From: Heterotrichella gracilis
Taxonomy: Eukaryota; Sar; Xanthophyceae; Tribonematales; Xanthonemataceae
Assembly (NCBI GenBank): GCA_032358255.1
Contig: JAULBX010012210.1
Span: 1-64,000 of the forward strand
DNA length: 64,000 nt
Reading direction: 5' to 3'
The notes under the pieces are model-generated. The model saw only the letters and a list, made by a program, of their open reading frames with translations. It did no database searches and was not told the DNA's origin. This document shows, one piece after another, positions 34,515 to 48,054 of this stretch (positions are counted from its first letter, which is position 1; each line of letters begins with the position of its first letter). A program made the position numbers and the translations under genes.

Positions 34515-36481
34515 TCATACCGTGGTCCGCCACCAGTCAATGGCTTCAGGTTTTGCCACGGCTCTGTACACATGCTCTCGTTGGTGCTGGCGCTCACGGT
34601 ACACGGAGAGCAGGAAGCGCAGGATGAGCAGCGTGTGGAAAAATATAAATATACCGCTCACCACCAGCCCTGCAACGCCCAGCTGAAGCCACCGGATTGT
34701 CTTCCAGCCCACCACAGACATGACTGCCTCATAGTCGCGGTCGTACCCCCCGCGCAAGCACGAGCCACCGCCCAACCGGGACACCTTGACCAGGGGTCCC
34801 AAAGGTGCGCGAGGGGAGGGCGCCCGTAGCATGGAGTAGATGGAGTGCCATCGCAGGGAGCGCACGGCGGCGGTGACGCCGTAGCCGCTGCCAGCGGTGG
34901 TCACATGCAGATCCGTGAGGCCAAACAGCCAGTTCTCAGCGGCAGCCACGCGATAGGCCAGCAGCGGGTCCACACCTGATTGCACACAGGGAGGCTGTAT
35001 CAATGCACCGCATGGAGCATGGCCAGGGATGATCAACATGTGCATGGCGGAATAGTGAACCAGCACGTGTGGCAATACATGCAGCAGCTGGGTGGGAAGC
35101 ATACCTTCCTCCGCCGCATCCACCACATGCACCGGTGCGTACACCTGCTGCACCAGCACCTTGCTCCCATACTTGCGGACGGCGTAGTCCTTTACAACAG
35201 TGGAATCCGAAACCAGGAACCACGCCACGCCTGCCGCAGCCGGGGCATGGTCCCGCTCAAGCTGTGCAGCGCACTTGAAGTACGCCTCCTCAAATCGCAG
35301 CTGCGCCTCGGGGTACCTGCCCTGGCCCCCCCGAATGACGCTGTCCCCCACTCGAATCTGTACCCCCACCTTGAACAGGCTCTCATTGAGGGCGACCTGG
35401 CAGTCACAGGGCAGGAGTCATGCGTCAGCGGGCTGTTGAAACCAGCACATGGCCATGGATTGCAGCAAGCGATTCAAGGCAGGCAGTGGCATGCACAGTG
35501 CGGAAGCAAGAATTCAGGGCTCCTGCATCATCTCTTGTTATTTGTTCCACAAAAGGGGTGGATGGTCTGTGCCTACCTTGAACACGGGTTTGACAAGTGC
35601 CATGGTTTCTGGCTGAGGGTAGAACAGGTAGTTGATCGCGTGGCCAAAGGCCAGCTCCGGCTGCAGGTGCATGGCCAGTAGCTGGTCCACATGGTAGGGG
35701 TTGTCAAATAGCCCCGAGTGGAAGTCCTTGTTGGTGGTCAGCAGCAGCACCTCCTGGTCAGGCTCATACTTACTCAAATTGGTGTTATAAAAGGTGTTGA
35801 AGACGGGGGAGTCAACTGGGTAGTTGACCAGGTCAACGTTGACTGCAGTCTCGATGCTGGGCCCGCTGCCATTGTACCGCCAGTCAATGTTTGGATGGTC
35901 ATAGATCTGCTCCAAGCCCACGTCCCCCTCGGGAGGGAGGATGAGCAGGGCGCGGCGGGTCACCAGGGCGAAGTAGAAGGCTGAGGACACACCCAGCAGG
36001 CGGTCAGCCAGGCCCTTGTGTGCACACTTAACGACCAGATATCGCTGTGGCGCCCGACCTGCCACATAGCACACGCAGTGAAGTGAGGGTGCGAACAGTG
36101 GCCAGCTCGGGATGAGCCCCGACAGTGGGTGCACTGTTGCCATAGTAGGGGCACAGGTATTGAGACAGTACCTTCTCTGATGTCTCTGTGCAGCAAGGTG
36201 TAGCTGTTCAGGCCATCAAGCACACTTGACATCAGGTGGGCGATTCTCTCCTGGTCTTGCTGGATCATTTCAAGCAGGTCAGCGTCGCTGTGTGTGAGGT
36301 TGGAGATGGCGCCATAGGGCAGCAGCGACCCAGGTGCTGTCTGAACATAGCTGGCAGTTTTGCTTTGTGATGCATGCGCCTTTATGTGCTGCACCCCATA
36401 GATTGTCAGCGCAGCAAGTGAAAGTAACAGGCAGCCAATAACTGCTGCACGCTTGGTTGTAACGGCGCCAAGAATAGACAT
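34515..36481 (-). CDS. GT37-like fucosyltransferase, Golgi membrane protein
   Basis: Exons 36481-36172, 36058-35577, 35396-35105 and 34975-34515 close to 514 aa. An N-terminal anchor (AAVIGCLLLSLAALTIYG, about residues 12-30) gives type II topology. The catalytic part has the fucosyltransferase landmarks: KGLADRLLGVSSAFYFALVT (as the GLGNR region of plant xyloglucan fucosyltransferases), then VGVQIRVGD (about 274-282, the nucleotide-sugar motif), then WFLVSDSTVVKDYA, then LTDLHVTTAGSGYG. It should move fucose from GDP-fucose to a wall polysaccharide or glycoprotein glycan; the acceptor is unknown. An unusual feature is a second strong hydrophobic segment near the C-terminus (AGLVVSGIFIFFHTLLILRF) followed by a charged tail. 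Alternative families with the same motif (GT23, NodZ-like) cannot be fully excluded. Confidence 0.75.
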
Positions 36482-37939
36482 GGCTGCAATATTGAGCCCG
36501 GACGTTTGTTGTTGAGGCCAGCTGCCGCAGACACCCTGCAACAGCGAGCAGAACACTGATAGTCTGGCACTGCAGCAAACAGTTAAAAGCCCCAAGCTGG
36601 CACACAGTCAGCATACACAACAAGCTCACCTCCACTAAAGCGCTGTCATAGCTCCGTTTTCCTGTTGAAGTCACAGTTTGAAACGGCAGAGCTGCCAGCA
36701 GAAGGGCCCTTTTTCCACTGCAAAAGTTGACAATGGGCAGTGTTGAGTAGCAAGGACGGTTAGGTGCACCTTTAGAAAAGGAGGTGCAAATCTTGGTGTA
36801 TACTAGGCAGTATTGACACACACAGATCATGATACGAGGCACTGGGATACGAGGCACAGGCCAGACTCAAATCTCAGGCACGATGTGAGAACCTAGTTAC
36901 CACAACCCGCAGCGTCAGGACCCTGAATGACGAACCAGCATCAGTCGTCAAGCCTGCCCCCAAAAGAGGCCAACGGACACTTCCTACCGTTGGGGACCAA
37001 ATTGAGTCCCAAAAGAGAACGAAACAGCAGGGTAGACCGTGTAGCAACCTTGAAAGGGAAACGGTTTCGAATACTGACAGCACCCTGTGGGTACATAAAA
37101 CCCACAATATTATGCTGTATCCCATGCTCCCCACCAAGCAACTATTAACCCTGCTGTTGGGTACCCGCCCACCACATAAGATCGCCCCCTCGACACCTAG
37201 TGATTCGGTTGAGGCATGACATCTGGGTGCAAAACCGCCGGCGCGATAGGGTACGGGCGCCACGGCAGACCTAGGCACCCGCTGACTGGTGTGGGGCTGA
37301 TCAACACCGCACGACTGCTCGCAGCGGACCATTTCGAAGACCCCAGCGAGACAAAAATCTCTGGGAGACAGGAGCTATCTGGGTTGCTATCACCTACCTT
37401 GTCCTGCTGCAGCCGTCATCGCGGTCTTTGGGGTTCCTTCCTGCAGCTGCAGGTCATTTCTGGGGGTGCTGGTTGGGGTGCTCGAAAAAGGAGATCACGG
37501 GCCCAGACGTGCGTTCACTACACGACAACGGGTTGCAAGTGCGATTGACCTGGGGAAATATGTAGCTTGCACTCCGACTACTTTTGGGATAGTCCAGTTT
37601 GGCACTGCTAAGACATAGTAGCAGCCAAGCTTTTAACTCTGTTGAGGAAGTTGATGGAGGAGCCAGGCCATTCCGCCAAGGCCATTGATTCCGTCGACGA
37701 TCATCCAAGGGATCACTTTTTAAAGACAATTGACCCCTTTGATCATCTCCTGATCATAATATAATTAATGCATGCAAAAACAATACAAAAAAATTATAAA
37801 GGTGGAAGAATCACAGTGTGCTGTGATAAAGCATTGGCTTTAGGCAGCGTGCTCTCGCAACACACTGGCCGCCCGGGTAGCCAAGGGAAGTGAGAAGTCA
37901 GAATGACACTGAAACTGCGCCAGGAGGTAGGCTAGCAAG
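36482..37939. promoter_or_regulatory. Divergent spacer, fucosyltransferase and RMD1
   Basis: About 1.46 kb between two outward-facing starts, so both promoters are expected here. The part at about 36880-37560 has a more even base mix and short frames open on both strands but no recognisable domain, repeat ends or splice pattern. An AT-rich stretch (37740-37810) lies close to the RMD1 start. Confidence 0.4.
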
Positions 37940-40900
37940 ATGCTGCAAAACAGAAAACAGAAGGGGAGCAAACCTCCAGGAGGGGGGTACACAGCACTCG
38001 GCACCATTACAGCAGCTCGGCCCGTGTCTCCACCCCCTTCTAAGTTCCAAAATTCAGCTGCCCCGCCTGAGCACAAGCGACCCGCTCCCAGAGCTGCCCA
38101 GAAGCCGATCGCCCCTGGCCAGGTGGGTGCATGCATGCATATATGCATGCATAAGGGTTGCAAGTATAGACACACAACATAAGAGGAGTAAGTGAGGCCC
38201 TCCCGGAGAATGGTCGCAAGTGATACTCTCGCTGCCGCTTACTTGAGCTCTACGCACTCCCTCCCAGAGGGCACAACACCACCCGCCTAGAACCCTAATG
38301 TTTGCGCAACCCTGGCTGCAGTACTGCGTGGGCATACACTGCACTAGGCTGCTGAGGGATGCACGCACATGCATGGTATGGATCTTAAACCTACAGAGAA
38401 GTATTAATGTGACTAGTCAGTGTGAAGCTGACTGACTGGTGGGCTTGGGCTTGGGACGATGGCTGCCCACAAGCGCTGTTGCTGTTACTCTCCGCGCAAC
38501 CTGTGTAGCACGTTTGCAACCGTTATCTGTAAGCTAGGCTTCAGTCCAATGCATTTCCAGCACCGCCACCACCTGCACCCTGATGCGGGTCATGACTAAT
38601 GCTCCTCCCCAATGCCCGGCCCTGCAGCCAGCGCAAGGCCCTCGAGTCAAGCAAAAGTTTGTGTCACTCCCTGAAGAGCTCCCGTCTGCTGTTGGCATCG
38701 AGGCCGTAACCCCTATCGATGTGCCAACCCTCTTTGAGGTAAGAGAACCACTCAAACCCACCGCATGCAGGTGCCAACCTCTTGCCTTGTGAACTGTAAC
38801 TGCACCCCAACCATGCAGTCACCACACATCCAGACCATGCATGGCAGCTTTGTTCCATGACCATGCCTGGCACTCACTTGGGCACTTGGGTACAGAGCAC
38901 TCTGCTAGCGCCTGACCTTGTGTGTCGCCACTGTTGCAGGATCTGCTCCCTAGCGATGTTGCACGGGGGCGCATTGGGCTGTACTGCGTTGCGGAAGACC
39001 TGGACAGGAAAGCCCTAGAGAAGCGCCTGAAGGCCCTTGCAGGGCCTACGTTGTTGCATCAGTACCCCGATGTGCTCTATGGGCAGTATGTGGGCATCGG
39101 CGGGGAGGGCATGGGCGACGTGTTTTACTTTGATTATGGATGCGTGGCGTTCTGGGGACTGACGGAAGAGCAGGTGGGGATTGGAAGCATGGCACAATGG
39201 ATGTGGCAATCGTTGCCGGCGCTGCAATGCCAATGTTAAGCAGTTGCATCTGGCACTGTCTTGCAGCAGCACCCTATGCATGTGTCAGTTTTATAAAATA
39301 AATTTATAATTTAAACTATGTGCATGGGCAGTGCACAAAATTTACCGCCAACTCTGGGTGATAATATTTTATTGCCCACCCCACGTACGTGAGGTGATAC
39401 TAGCAGTGAGTTGGCATGGCTTCCAGCTATACAATCAGGGTGGCAGGTTGCTTGCATGCCTTGCACCAGAAACAGCATAGTAATGATGAGAAGCCTGGGG
39501 GTAACTGACAGAACCTGGGCGGAGCGGGTTCCCGGTCCCGGGGAGGCACGCATGAGCAACAAGCGACCTACGTGCAAAGGAAAGGAAGCAGATACCCGCC
39601 GCAACTCCAAAGACCTGAGGGTAGTCTTGCTTTCCTGTTGCAGGAGCAGGAGGTGCTTGACACTATTGTGCTCCCCTGTGCCATCGATGCGCTGATGCCC
39701 ACGGAGATGGAAACAGACCAGTTTGAGGTGAGGGCAGGAAAAACTACGTCGCTCTTACGTTGTTAGGGAATGGCATTAGTGTGTTTAACTGCACATGTGG
39801 ATGAGACGGGTTAAAATGCACATGTGCGGGGTAAACCAACATGTATAATCTGTGCAACTTTATAATTGGTTTGATCTCACCCTCCATATTCAACATGGAA
39901 CAATTTCAGTAAGGACTTACCAAAGTTCCATACACCAATTTGCACCCCCACCTCACCCCACCTACAGGTCAACTACTCCTCCACGGAGCGCCCCCACATC
40001 CAGAACGACACCATCACCATCCACCACCGCCTGCGCCGCGACCACATCATCAAGCTGTCGATCAGCCACGCACTGGCGCAGTCAACCAAGCTGGGCGTGT
40101 ACGAACAGCGTGTGCTCAACATTGTGGACACAACCAAGGACATCCCCGAGACGCTGGCCACCACGGGGAAGGTGTGGTGTGTGCATGTGGGCATGCTACG
40201 GGGCAGGTGGGGGGGGATACTGGTTTAAAAGAGGCAGGGTGTGAGCAAGGGTGGGCAGGTGGTGGCTGTGTCGAGGAGTGGTGGAGCCTGGCCCAAAAGT
40301 GGAAAGGTGGATTTATGATGTGGGGTTGTACAGACAGCAGTTTGCGTTTGATGGACAGCCATGGCACAGGCTTGCATGGGTTAACCAGGTAGCCACAGCA
40401 ACGTGGAGCAGGTTTCCTTTCAGTAGTACATACGCAGCGGCAGGGGAGGCAGATACAACACCACATGGAAGAGTATATGCATCTCCAAGCTCACTACCAT
40501 GCTCGCATCGAATCTGCACCTGCGCTTCCACCCGCATCCACTGTTCCACCCACACCCGCACCGCCACCTGCACCCGCACTTACACCGCACCCACACGCGA
40601 CCCCCTTCCCGCAGGTCCACCTCCCACGCAAGGAGATCGCGCAGCTCATCGGCCGCGTGTTCATCCAGAAGAGCGCAGTCAACCTGCTGAGCACGGTGCT
40701 TGACACACCCGAGTTCTTCTGGTCCGCCCCCGACAGCATGCAGGCGCTGTACGCGCGTGTGTGCGAGTACATGGAGTATGGCACGCGTGTGGAGGTGCTC
40801 AACAACCGCTTCCAGGTGGGAATGGCACATATATAAAGAGATAATAATGAATAATTAAATGATTTATAATATGCAGCTCGTATTTGAACAGGCATTGGTT

Positions 40901-41456
40901 TAGGTAAGGTTAAGAGGAGACGGCAAGGAGAATTAGACAAGGAGAGGTGAAATAGTTTCATGTGGGAAGATGGGGGGGGTGAGCAGCTGTTAGGAAGATA
41001 TATGCATGGAGCCGCTGCATTTGGATGCATGGGTTAAGTGCGCATCAAGCAGTAATTGCCTATACATGCCGGGTGGCTTGCCCTTGTAATGCTGGCGCAC
41101 CCACCCTAGCCCATGCGTTTTGCGCTTGCGTGTCGGTGTGTGCCCAGCCATGCGGATGCACCATGCCCTTACAGCCGTGACTGCCCTCCATGGCGACAGC
41201 TGGCGCACTACTGCAGCTTCACACAGCCATGTGACATGCCCCTGACAGCCACGTGGCATGCCCCTGACAGCCAGCGCACCCCCTTTCATGGCAGGTCCTG
41301 CAGGAGATGCTGGACATGATCCGCGAGCACCAGAACAACGTGCACGCGTCGCGCCTGGAGTGGATCGTCATCTGGCTCATTGTGGTGGAGGTGGCGGTGG
41401 GGCTGTTTGAGCTGTCGTCAATCATCGGCTGGGCGGGGAGTGGGCACGGGAGGTAG
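37940..41456 (+). CDS. RMD1/RMND1-type DUF155 protein
   Basis: Seven exons: 37940-38122, 38628-38738, 38940-39173, 39644-39727, 39968-40171, 40615-40815, 41295-41456, all phase 0, giving 392 aa. The DUF155 core spans about residues 75-330, with the typical YFDYGCVAFWGLTEEQ, then RDHIIKLSISHALAQSTKLG, then an EVLNNRFQ-type helix. Residues 362-383 (LEWIVIWLIVVEVAVGLFEL) are the single C-terminal membrane helix of the family. Yeast RMD1 and RMD8 are needed for meiotic nuclear division, and human RMND1 sits in the mitochondrial inner membrane and supports mitochondrial translation. The algal protein has a basic Pro/Lys-rich N-terminus, so localisation is open. It is convergent with HOP. Confidence 0.88.
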
Positions 41457-42879
41457 AGGGTGGGGGCCGGTGGAGCGGGGGCGCATGGCCGCGTGGCATG
41501 GGGCTGCCAGGGGGTACAAAAATGCCCCGCGGACCTTTGACGGGTTGTGCACATTGTTCATTGCAGCACAGGCTGAGTTGGGCTTTGATGGAACACGCGT
41601 GTAGGCGCCATGTAGGTGGGTGGGAATCGCAGTGAGTGCAAAGACAATGGCGATAGCGTGCTATGGCTTCCAATATGCCAGGGCTGTGAAGCAGGTGGTG
41701 GTTAGCCTGTGTGACCAGGTGTATCCATGTGAGCCAGATGTGATTGTAGCTAGTAGAAGCGTGGTATTCGCAGTGGGGCTAGAAAATGTTTGGCACATGC
41801 ATGCATTGTCATATTCGAGTCCACTGTCCACTGTATACGCCGTAGAGTTTCATCCTTTTTCCTGTTTCAATTTGTTCAAAAGAGTACCCAAACCTGCCTG
41901 ATCAGCTACAATTCTGTCGATTCTTAATTCATTTGAATGGCAAAGATTGCCGCCTGCAATACCCTGAGGCTTGCAGCATTGCCGCAGCTGCGACAGCAGC
42001 AGGTAAATGGAATTGTGATGAAAACCATGACACGTGTACACAGTTTTTTTTTCGCACGCCGGCACTACAGTAAAAATAATATCATTAAAAATTCTAATTA
42101 CCTCCAATGGGCTGCAGCCTGTTCACGGTGATACGCAGTCCTGGAATTGGCCGCAGCTTGCGAGGCCCATCATGATGGGCAAGTTGCACTTGAGTAAATT
42201 TGATATTTGTCTAGCCAATTCCCAGTCTCGGGTAACGCATCCACGGTAATCATCCATAGATCATTCAATCTAGATGGATTTAGGGTGCACCCATGACCAT
42301 GGAAAATTGATAATGGAAGATGTTGCGGCATTGCATGCAGATGTAGTCCATTGCGCATGGAAGCATGATCTCGTGTGTTTTGCCTACTAGATATTTAGTA
42401 AATAACTGGACCTGGTCCTGGTCCTGGATCACTTCTACACCAGTGGATCACTGGACCAGGATCCCTGCCCACTTAAGCAATTGCCCGGCATTACTACGGT
42501 AGATTTGGTACGTCAGTTACAGTTGCAGGAAGTTTCGAAGATCTGGGAAATGCACGTTGCGCAACGCCTTAAGTAAAAACATGACATTTCCTAGTCTAGG
42601 ATCTAAGACCTGTAAGTTACTCATTGGGACAACTGTTGAGTACTAAAGTTACCGTCACAGTTGCTTTACAACCATTGAAGTCAAATTTGCACAGGGCAAC
42701 GGCTGCTGACATCATGCATGTAAATTGCACAGGCTGCAGCCTCTGTGCGGTGTGGGTCCAGCATAGTACTGTCACTTTGATCAGTTGACAGTGACCTGCA
42801 AGGCTAAGCTCAACAATGTTGATGTCATCCTTTCCATATTCAATGGCCCACGTAAATGCCCGAGATGCAATCCCGTATT
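41457..42879. other. Convergent spacer RMD1 to HOP
   Basis: No exon with splice support. Holds both 3' UTRs. Near 42410-42460 CTGGTCCTGG and GGATCACT words repeat in direct and inverted order and could form a weak hairpin. Confidence 0.4.
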
Positions 42880-45800
42880 TCAGCCCAGGCGGATGATGCC
42901 TGCCGTTGCCAGCTTGCGCAGCTTGATCATGATCTCCGGGTGCTTCAGGTGCTCCTGTGCAGCCTTGGGGTTCTCCTGGAAGTCACGCAGCACCTGCAGG
43001 AGGGGGGCGTGCACCCTTAGCCACACATACACCATGCCCTGGTAGCCTCAAAATTCTGCTGTTGACAGCAATGGAACAACATGCTGCTATCCTCAAGTGA
43101 AAGGCCAACACTTAGGGTCACGCAACACTGCAACCATCCTAGCATGTACAACCCTCTGCGCGTTGGGTGCCGCCATGCGCCTTAACTCCCCCGCCCTGTG
43201 ACACCCACCTGTGACATGACTGGGTCCGACAGGATGTGCTGTATGTCAGGGTCTGACATGGACTGCTCCCGCCGCGCAGCCATTTCATCTTCACTGGCCT
43301 CGCCGCTGGTGAACTGCAGACGGAGGGGAGTGGGGTCCTGACGTTTCAGGGTCTGCACACACGCAAAGGACTGGCGCACATTTGAACCATCACGCTGTTA
43401 TCTTGGTATACATGTGCAGCATGAGGTGAACAACTGCATGCATACCAATGGGGCAACAGCAATGAGGCATCCGCAGCACTGCATGCAGACAGCCACCATC
43501 ACAGACATACAGGCTCTCACACCACTGATCCCTGTTCATGCCCCTATCCAAACGCACACCACCACCACGCACCCTGTTGAGCGCCTGTATGCACCTCCGC
43601 ACGCCATCCTTGCACTCCTCGCTGTCAGGCTCCAGCTCCAGGCCCTGATTGTAGGTGGCAAGCGCCTTGTCAAAGTCGCGCAGCAGCATCTGCGCTGCGC
43701 CCTTGCGGCTGTACCCCTTGACAAACTGTGGCGCCAGCTTGATGCACTCCTCAGCATCTCGCAGCGCCTCAGCGGGCGCGGCCAGCTTGTTGTAGCACGC
43801 GGAGCGGTTGCTGTAGAGCTGCGGGTGGCGGACGGGTAGGGAGTTAGCTGCATGGCTAAAGGTCACATCGGTAAGGGCATGCCTAGACACAAGAGCAAGT
43901 TTGGCATAGGACCTGAAGGAGTACACCGGGTTCCACCATAGGGCCTGGCCTTGAAGGGCCCAGAACGTGCTGTACACCACAGACATGCGCACGTGCAGGG
44001 CATTCATCATGTCGTGCAATGTAGATTTCACATATGATGCCACATCCCATGTCCGCATTCTTTCCTCAACTTGCGTGCATCACTGTGCAGGATACGTGTG
44101 CCATAGATGATCCACCATGCCACTGCAGCACCAACACCACCTCCCATCCCCTTCCTCACCTTGTAGGCCTCTGGGTTGACCTTGGGCGGCCCCCTCTTGA
44201 GGGCCTCGCTGTAGTGCGCCAGTGCCTGCGGGTAGTGCTGGGCCCTGAACTCCTCATTGCCCAACTCCCGCTCCTTCTCACACGCATCCAGGTCAACATA
44301 AGCAGATTCCTGGGCCTCCTTGATGGCGCGCTCAACGTCATTCAGCTTCTTGAGCACATCCGCCGTCCTGTGGACAAGGGGGGATTCAGCTTTTGTCGCA
44401 GGGCATGGACTGGGGCTGCTTGGCATGGCGAAGCCAGACTACGATTGCGCACTGAAAAAGCATTCCTGGCAACGGGATGCAGGGCTCCTGCCTGGTGTTT
44501 GGTGCAGCTGAGCATGGTGTCATGCAGCTGGCAGTGCAACCACCCACCTGTGCTCTGTAAGTGACTTGTTGAATGCCTCCCTCGCCGCCTCCATCCTCCC
44601 CAGCTTCCACAGCGCGCTCCCCTTCCGACCCAATGCCCGTGCAATCATCTTGAAATCAGCGCGCAGCTCCCGACCGCGTTCCACAGCTGCGGTGGCATCG
44701 GCAACGCACGCCTCGTAGTCGCCCTTCTCAAAGTACACTGCGGCCCTGTTAATGTGGGGTTGGCGTATGTCAGCTATATGCAGCACCCTTTCAAGTCCAG
44801 ATTTGGACCACTGAAGGCATCTAAAACAACGTGACAAATGTGTGCCTGTCAATGCAAGGGAAAAAATGTAGGCACGTCTTTGTAAGTGACACGCTGCCTA
44901 TGCTTGCCAACAGTTATACACTCATGTCAACCGGTGGCCCAACAAACATAGCATTCTGTGCATGCCTACTATGTATTGTACTGGCCCCAACCACATGCAC
45001 ATGCCAATGAGCTGCCCATGCCCACCTGTTGGTGAGGAAGGAGATGTCCTGGTCGTACAGCTCCAGTGCGCGGTTGTAGTGCGCAATGGCCTCGTCAAAC
45101 CTGGGAGGGAACAAGCGCAAGATGGGTGAACATGCAACCATTGTGCGGGTGCAATCAATCCTCAAAAAAGGTGTGATGATTGCATGGTCTGGCACCATCC
45201 ACAGACCCATCACGCGTGGTGCAGATGCTGCAGCCTTGTGTGCATGGCAGGCAAGCCAACCCACCATCACTCATGCAATACACGCATGCACTGCAGCAAC
45301 CCCAGCACACACACTTGGCTATAACATACAGAATAAGCAATTAATCCACTTGTGTTCCGCACCCAATATCCAACATGATCACCACCGCATGTGCTTTGCC
45401 ATGCACTGTGACCCAACAGCTATGAGAAAAACGCGCGCGCCAGCATTGCAAACCCTCTGCCCATGTGCCCATGCGGTACCCACTTGCGCTCCTTGTACGC
45501 CGCATTGCCCGCCTCCTTTTCCTTGAGCGCCTCCTCCATCTGCTGCCTCGCGCTCTTCTCCTCCTCAGGCATCTCCTCCTCCTCCTCCACAGCCTCCTCC
45601 TGCAGGCAAAGCATGGAGCACAGGTGAGAGCCCCACGGGGCAACATCCATGTGTAGGTTGCCCATACCAGGGGTATACCACCTATACTAGATTAGGTTAG
45701 TTAGCACCCCTGCCATAACCTGTGGCCTATGGTGATGGCCACGTGCCTGGCACTGTGATGCATGGCACGCATCGACGGGATGCATGAGCACCTTGCGTGG

Positions 45801-47432
45801 AGATTAGCAGATGCACATTTGTATATGTCCTGTTGCTGTAGCAGTGACGCCATGTGCTGTGGCATGGATGGAGACGGGCGTGCATTCTGCGTGTTGGACA
45901 TGGCAAACGCTGCCAGCGTGGCACCCCCTACCCACCTCCATTGGCTCCTCCGCCTCATTGGGGAATGCTGAGTCAGCTGTGTCGCCATTGGCTGCCCTGC
46001 TCTCCTGCTGGCGCGAAAACTGGTCCCCACTCATGATGTTCATTCCCAGTCCCACTTGAAGCGCCATCTGGAACCGAGGGTCTTGGAGGTACCTAGCCAG
46101 GGTTTGTAAGGGTGAGCAGCAGCTATAGTGCCGGTGCGCCACTGCGCATGCAACCAAAGAGCACGAACGCCCGTGAAAGCATTATGGCACCATTCACTAG
46201 AACGTTTCAATATTTTTTGGCAGGGCAGCATGGCGCAAAGTGTGCAAGGGTGAGTGATGGCTGCTATCTTGCTCGAGTAAACGTAACTAATGCCACGCTG
46301 CATTCCCGCAGAGCCTATGCAAGCCCCTCCGCAACCTTCCGCCCCGTACTTGTTCAGTGCGCCTGGGTTGGACGCCAGGTCGCGCATCATTGCCATGAAG
46401 TCAGGCTGGGCCAGGTATGCGCGGGTGGTGGGGTTGGTGGCCAGCTTGCCCAGGAACTCTGGGTTGCTGAACATGTTGCCCAGGCCTCCGCCAGGCGAGG
46501 GCGAGGCTTTGGCCTCCTCCGCATCCTCAAGGCTGGACCGCATCTGCTCGTTGGTTGGATCGAGCTCGAGACCTGGGGTGAGGCGGGATGTTGTTGGAAG
46601 GGGTGACGCGGTGGTTGTGATGGCATTGCAGGAGGACGTGTGTTGAAGGACGTGTGTTAAGCAATGGAGAAAGCTTGTACAAGCACAATGGGAGGGATAC
46701 ATGGCAAGACTGTGCCTAATTTACACTAGCGTAAACCGTGGAACGCATCAAAAGCACGTTGTGCTGCCGGTATTGATTATGAGAGCAAGTTTGCTGGTTG
46801 CAGGCCCCACTTCGTTTGTGTGGCAATTGTGATTGCTGGCATGTGAAGATTCCAGAAGCTGCATATGCATGCATGCAGCTGGTATCACTCACCTTTCTTG
46901 TATGCTTCGATAGCGCTATCCCACTCATGCAATCCAACACACGCGGCCCCAACCCGTGAATACCCCTTAGGCCAGTCTGCCTTCAGTTCCACCACCTGCA
47001 GGGTTCCGTGCCAGGAACATGTTATTCAGACGCAGGGGCAAGATGGCGACAATAGAGAACCTGCAAAAGTGCAGCAAGCTCGCACCTTTTTTCCATCGTC
47101 TAGTGCTTCTTCAAACCTTTTCAAGCTTGCCTGCAACGCCGATTAAACCGGTCAGCAGGCCATCTTGTGGGTGCATCAGTTCTAGAGGGAACGGCGGTGG
47201 AGCTTACCAGACTGGCCGAACGGTTGCTGTAGAGGACATGGTTTGAAGGATCCACCGCGATTCCTTCTGTGAAATACTTCATAGCCTCCTCAAAGTTCCC
47301 TGATTGGAAGGCTGCGTTGCCTTTGGCCTACAGGACAACCGGAGCACCTGTTAACGTGGCTGACAGACCGAAACATTGATGGGCTGCAGTACAAGCTCCG
47401 ATGCGCTTTACCTTCAGCTCGTCTGCCGACAT
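42880..47432 (-). CDS. STIP1: Hsp70-Hsp90 organising protein (HOP/STI1)
   Basis: Thirteen exons on the minus strand: 47432-47412, 47327-47208, 47130-47086, 46995-46893, 46572-46350, 46092-45936, 45599-45484, 45100-45026, 44745-44548, 44367-44160, 43818-43573, 43352-43209, 42993-42880, closing to 589 aa, the normal HOP length. Order: TPR1 (starts MSADELKAKGNAAFQSGNFE), DP1 with NPEFLGKLATNPTTRAYLAQ, an acidic linker (AVEEEEEMPEEEKS), TPR2A, TPR2B (YSNRSACYNKL), and DP2 with SDPDIQHILSDPVMSQVL, ending in GIIRLG. HOP bridges Hsp70 and Hsp90 in the cytosol through the TPR clamps and hands over client proteins. The seven-residue first exon is set by the conserved start and its GT donor. Head-to-head with SURF6. 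Confidence 0.96.
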
Positions 47433-48054
47433 ATTGGAAGAATACGCTAGGACAGTCTTGTCCTGTCAACAACTTTGAGCCTGCGATATTGGTTGCTTGT
47501 AGTGATTGTGATTGCACTGGGTGACTGCACTCGATGGTTCAATTGCCCTATTGACACTGCAAGTTGCAAGTCAGGAGCACGTTTTCAGAATATGCAGAAT
47601 GCAGTCGGTGCACTACTTGTACACGTATTATGCTTGATACAACACCCGACCTCGACTTGCAAAGGAAGTCTCTCGAGTCACTCAGGCACTTGGTATATTT
47701 ACCGATGAAGTGGGCAACCCAAGCCAAATCCCGCAGCATGTGGCCCATTTGGTCGGTGATGCTGGAGGGCCAGTCCCGCTGAGAGTGCCGCCACTGAGCT
47801 GTATACAAAGTGCTAAGTGAACTGTTTGGCTAAAGCTTTAATGCACAACCCACTGCAACACTCAACTTGATATTCGCTTTCCCACGTTGTATCCCCGCAC
47901 GTTGCTGTCCTACTGGCTGCTGTCGTGACCGTTTTGTGCCATACTGCTGGTGGCTGCTGTGCATGCGTGTTGGGTGGCGACCTGTCCTTTCGAGACCCTG
48001 TTTCAACGCCTCCTGCTTTCAAAGTGCTATCTGTGGACGGTCACTGTTGCCAAG
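47433..48054. promoter_or_regulatory. Bidirectional promoter region, HOP and SURF6
   Basis: 622 bp between two outward ATGs. It must hold both 5' UTRs and core promoters. I do not see a clear TATA box or a perfect heat-shock element, though HOP is heat-induced in other eukaryotes. Confidence 0.5.

Noticed and set aside
36880-37560. Possible retroelement remnant
   Set aside because: No terminal repeats, primer-binding site or polymerase-type motifs could be seen, so no element is called.
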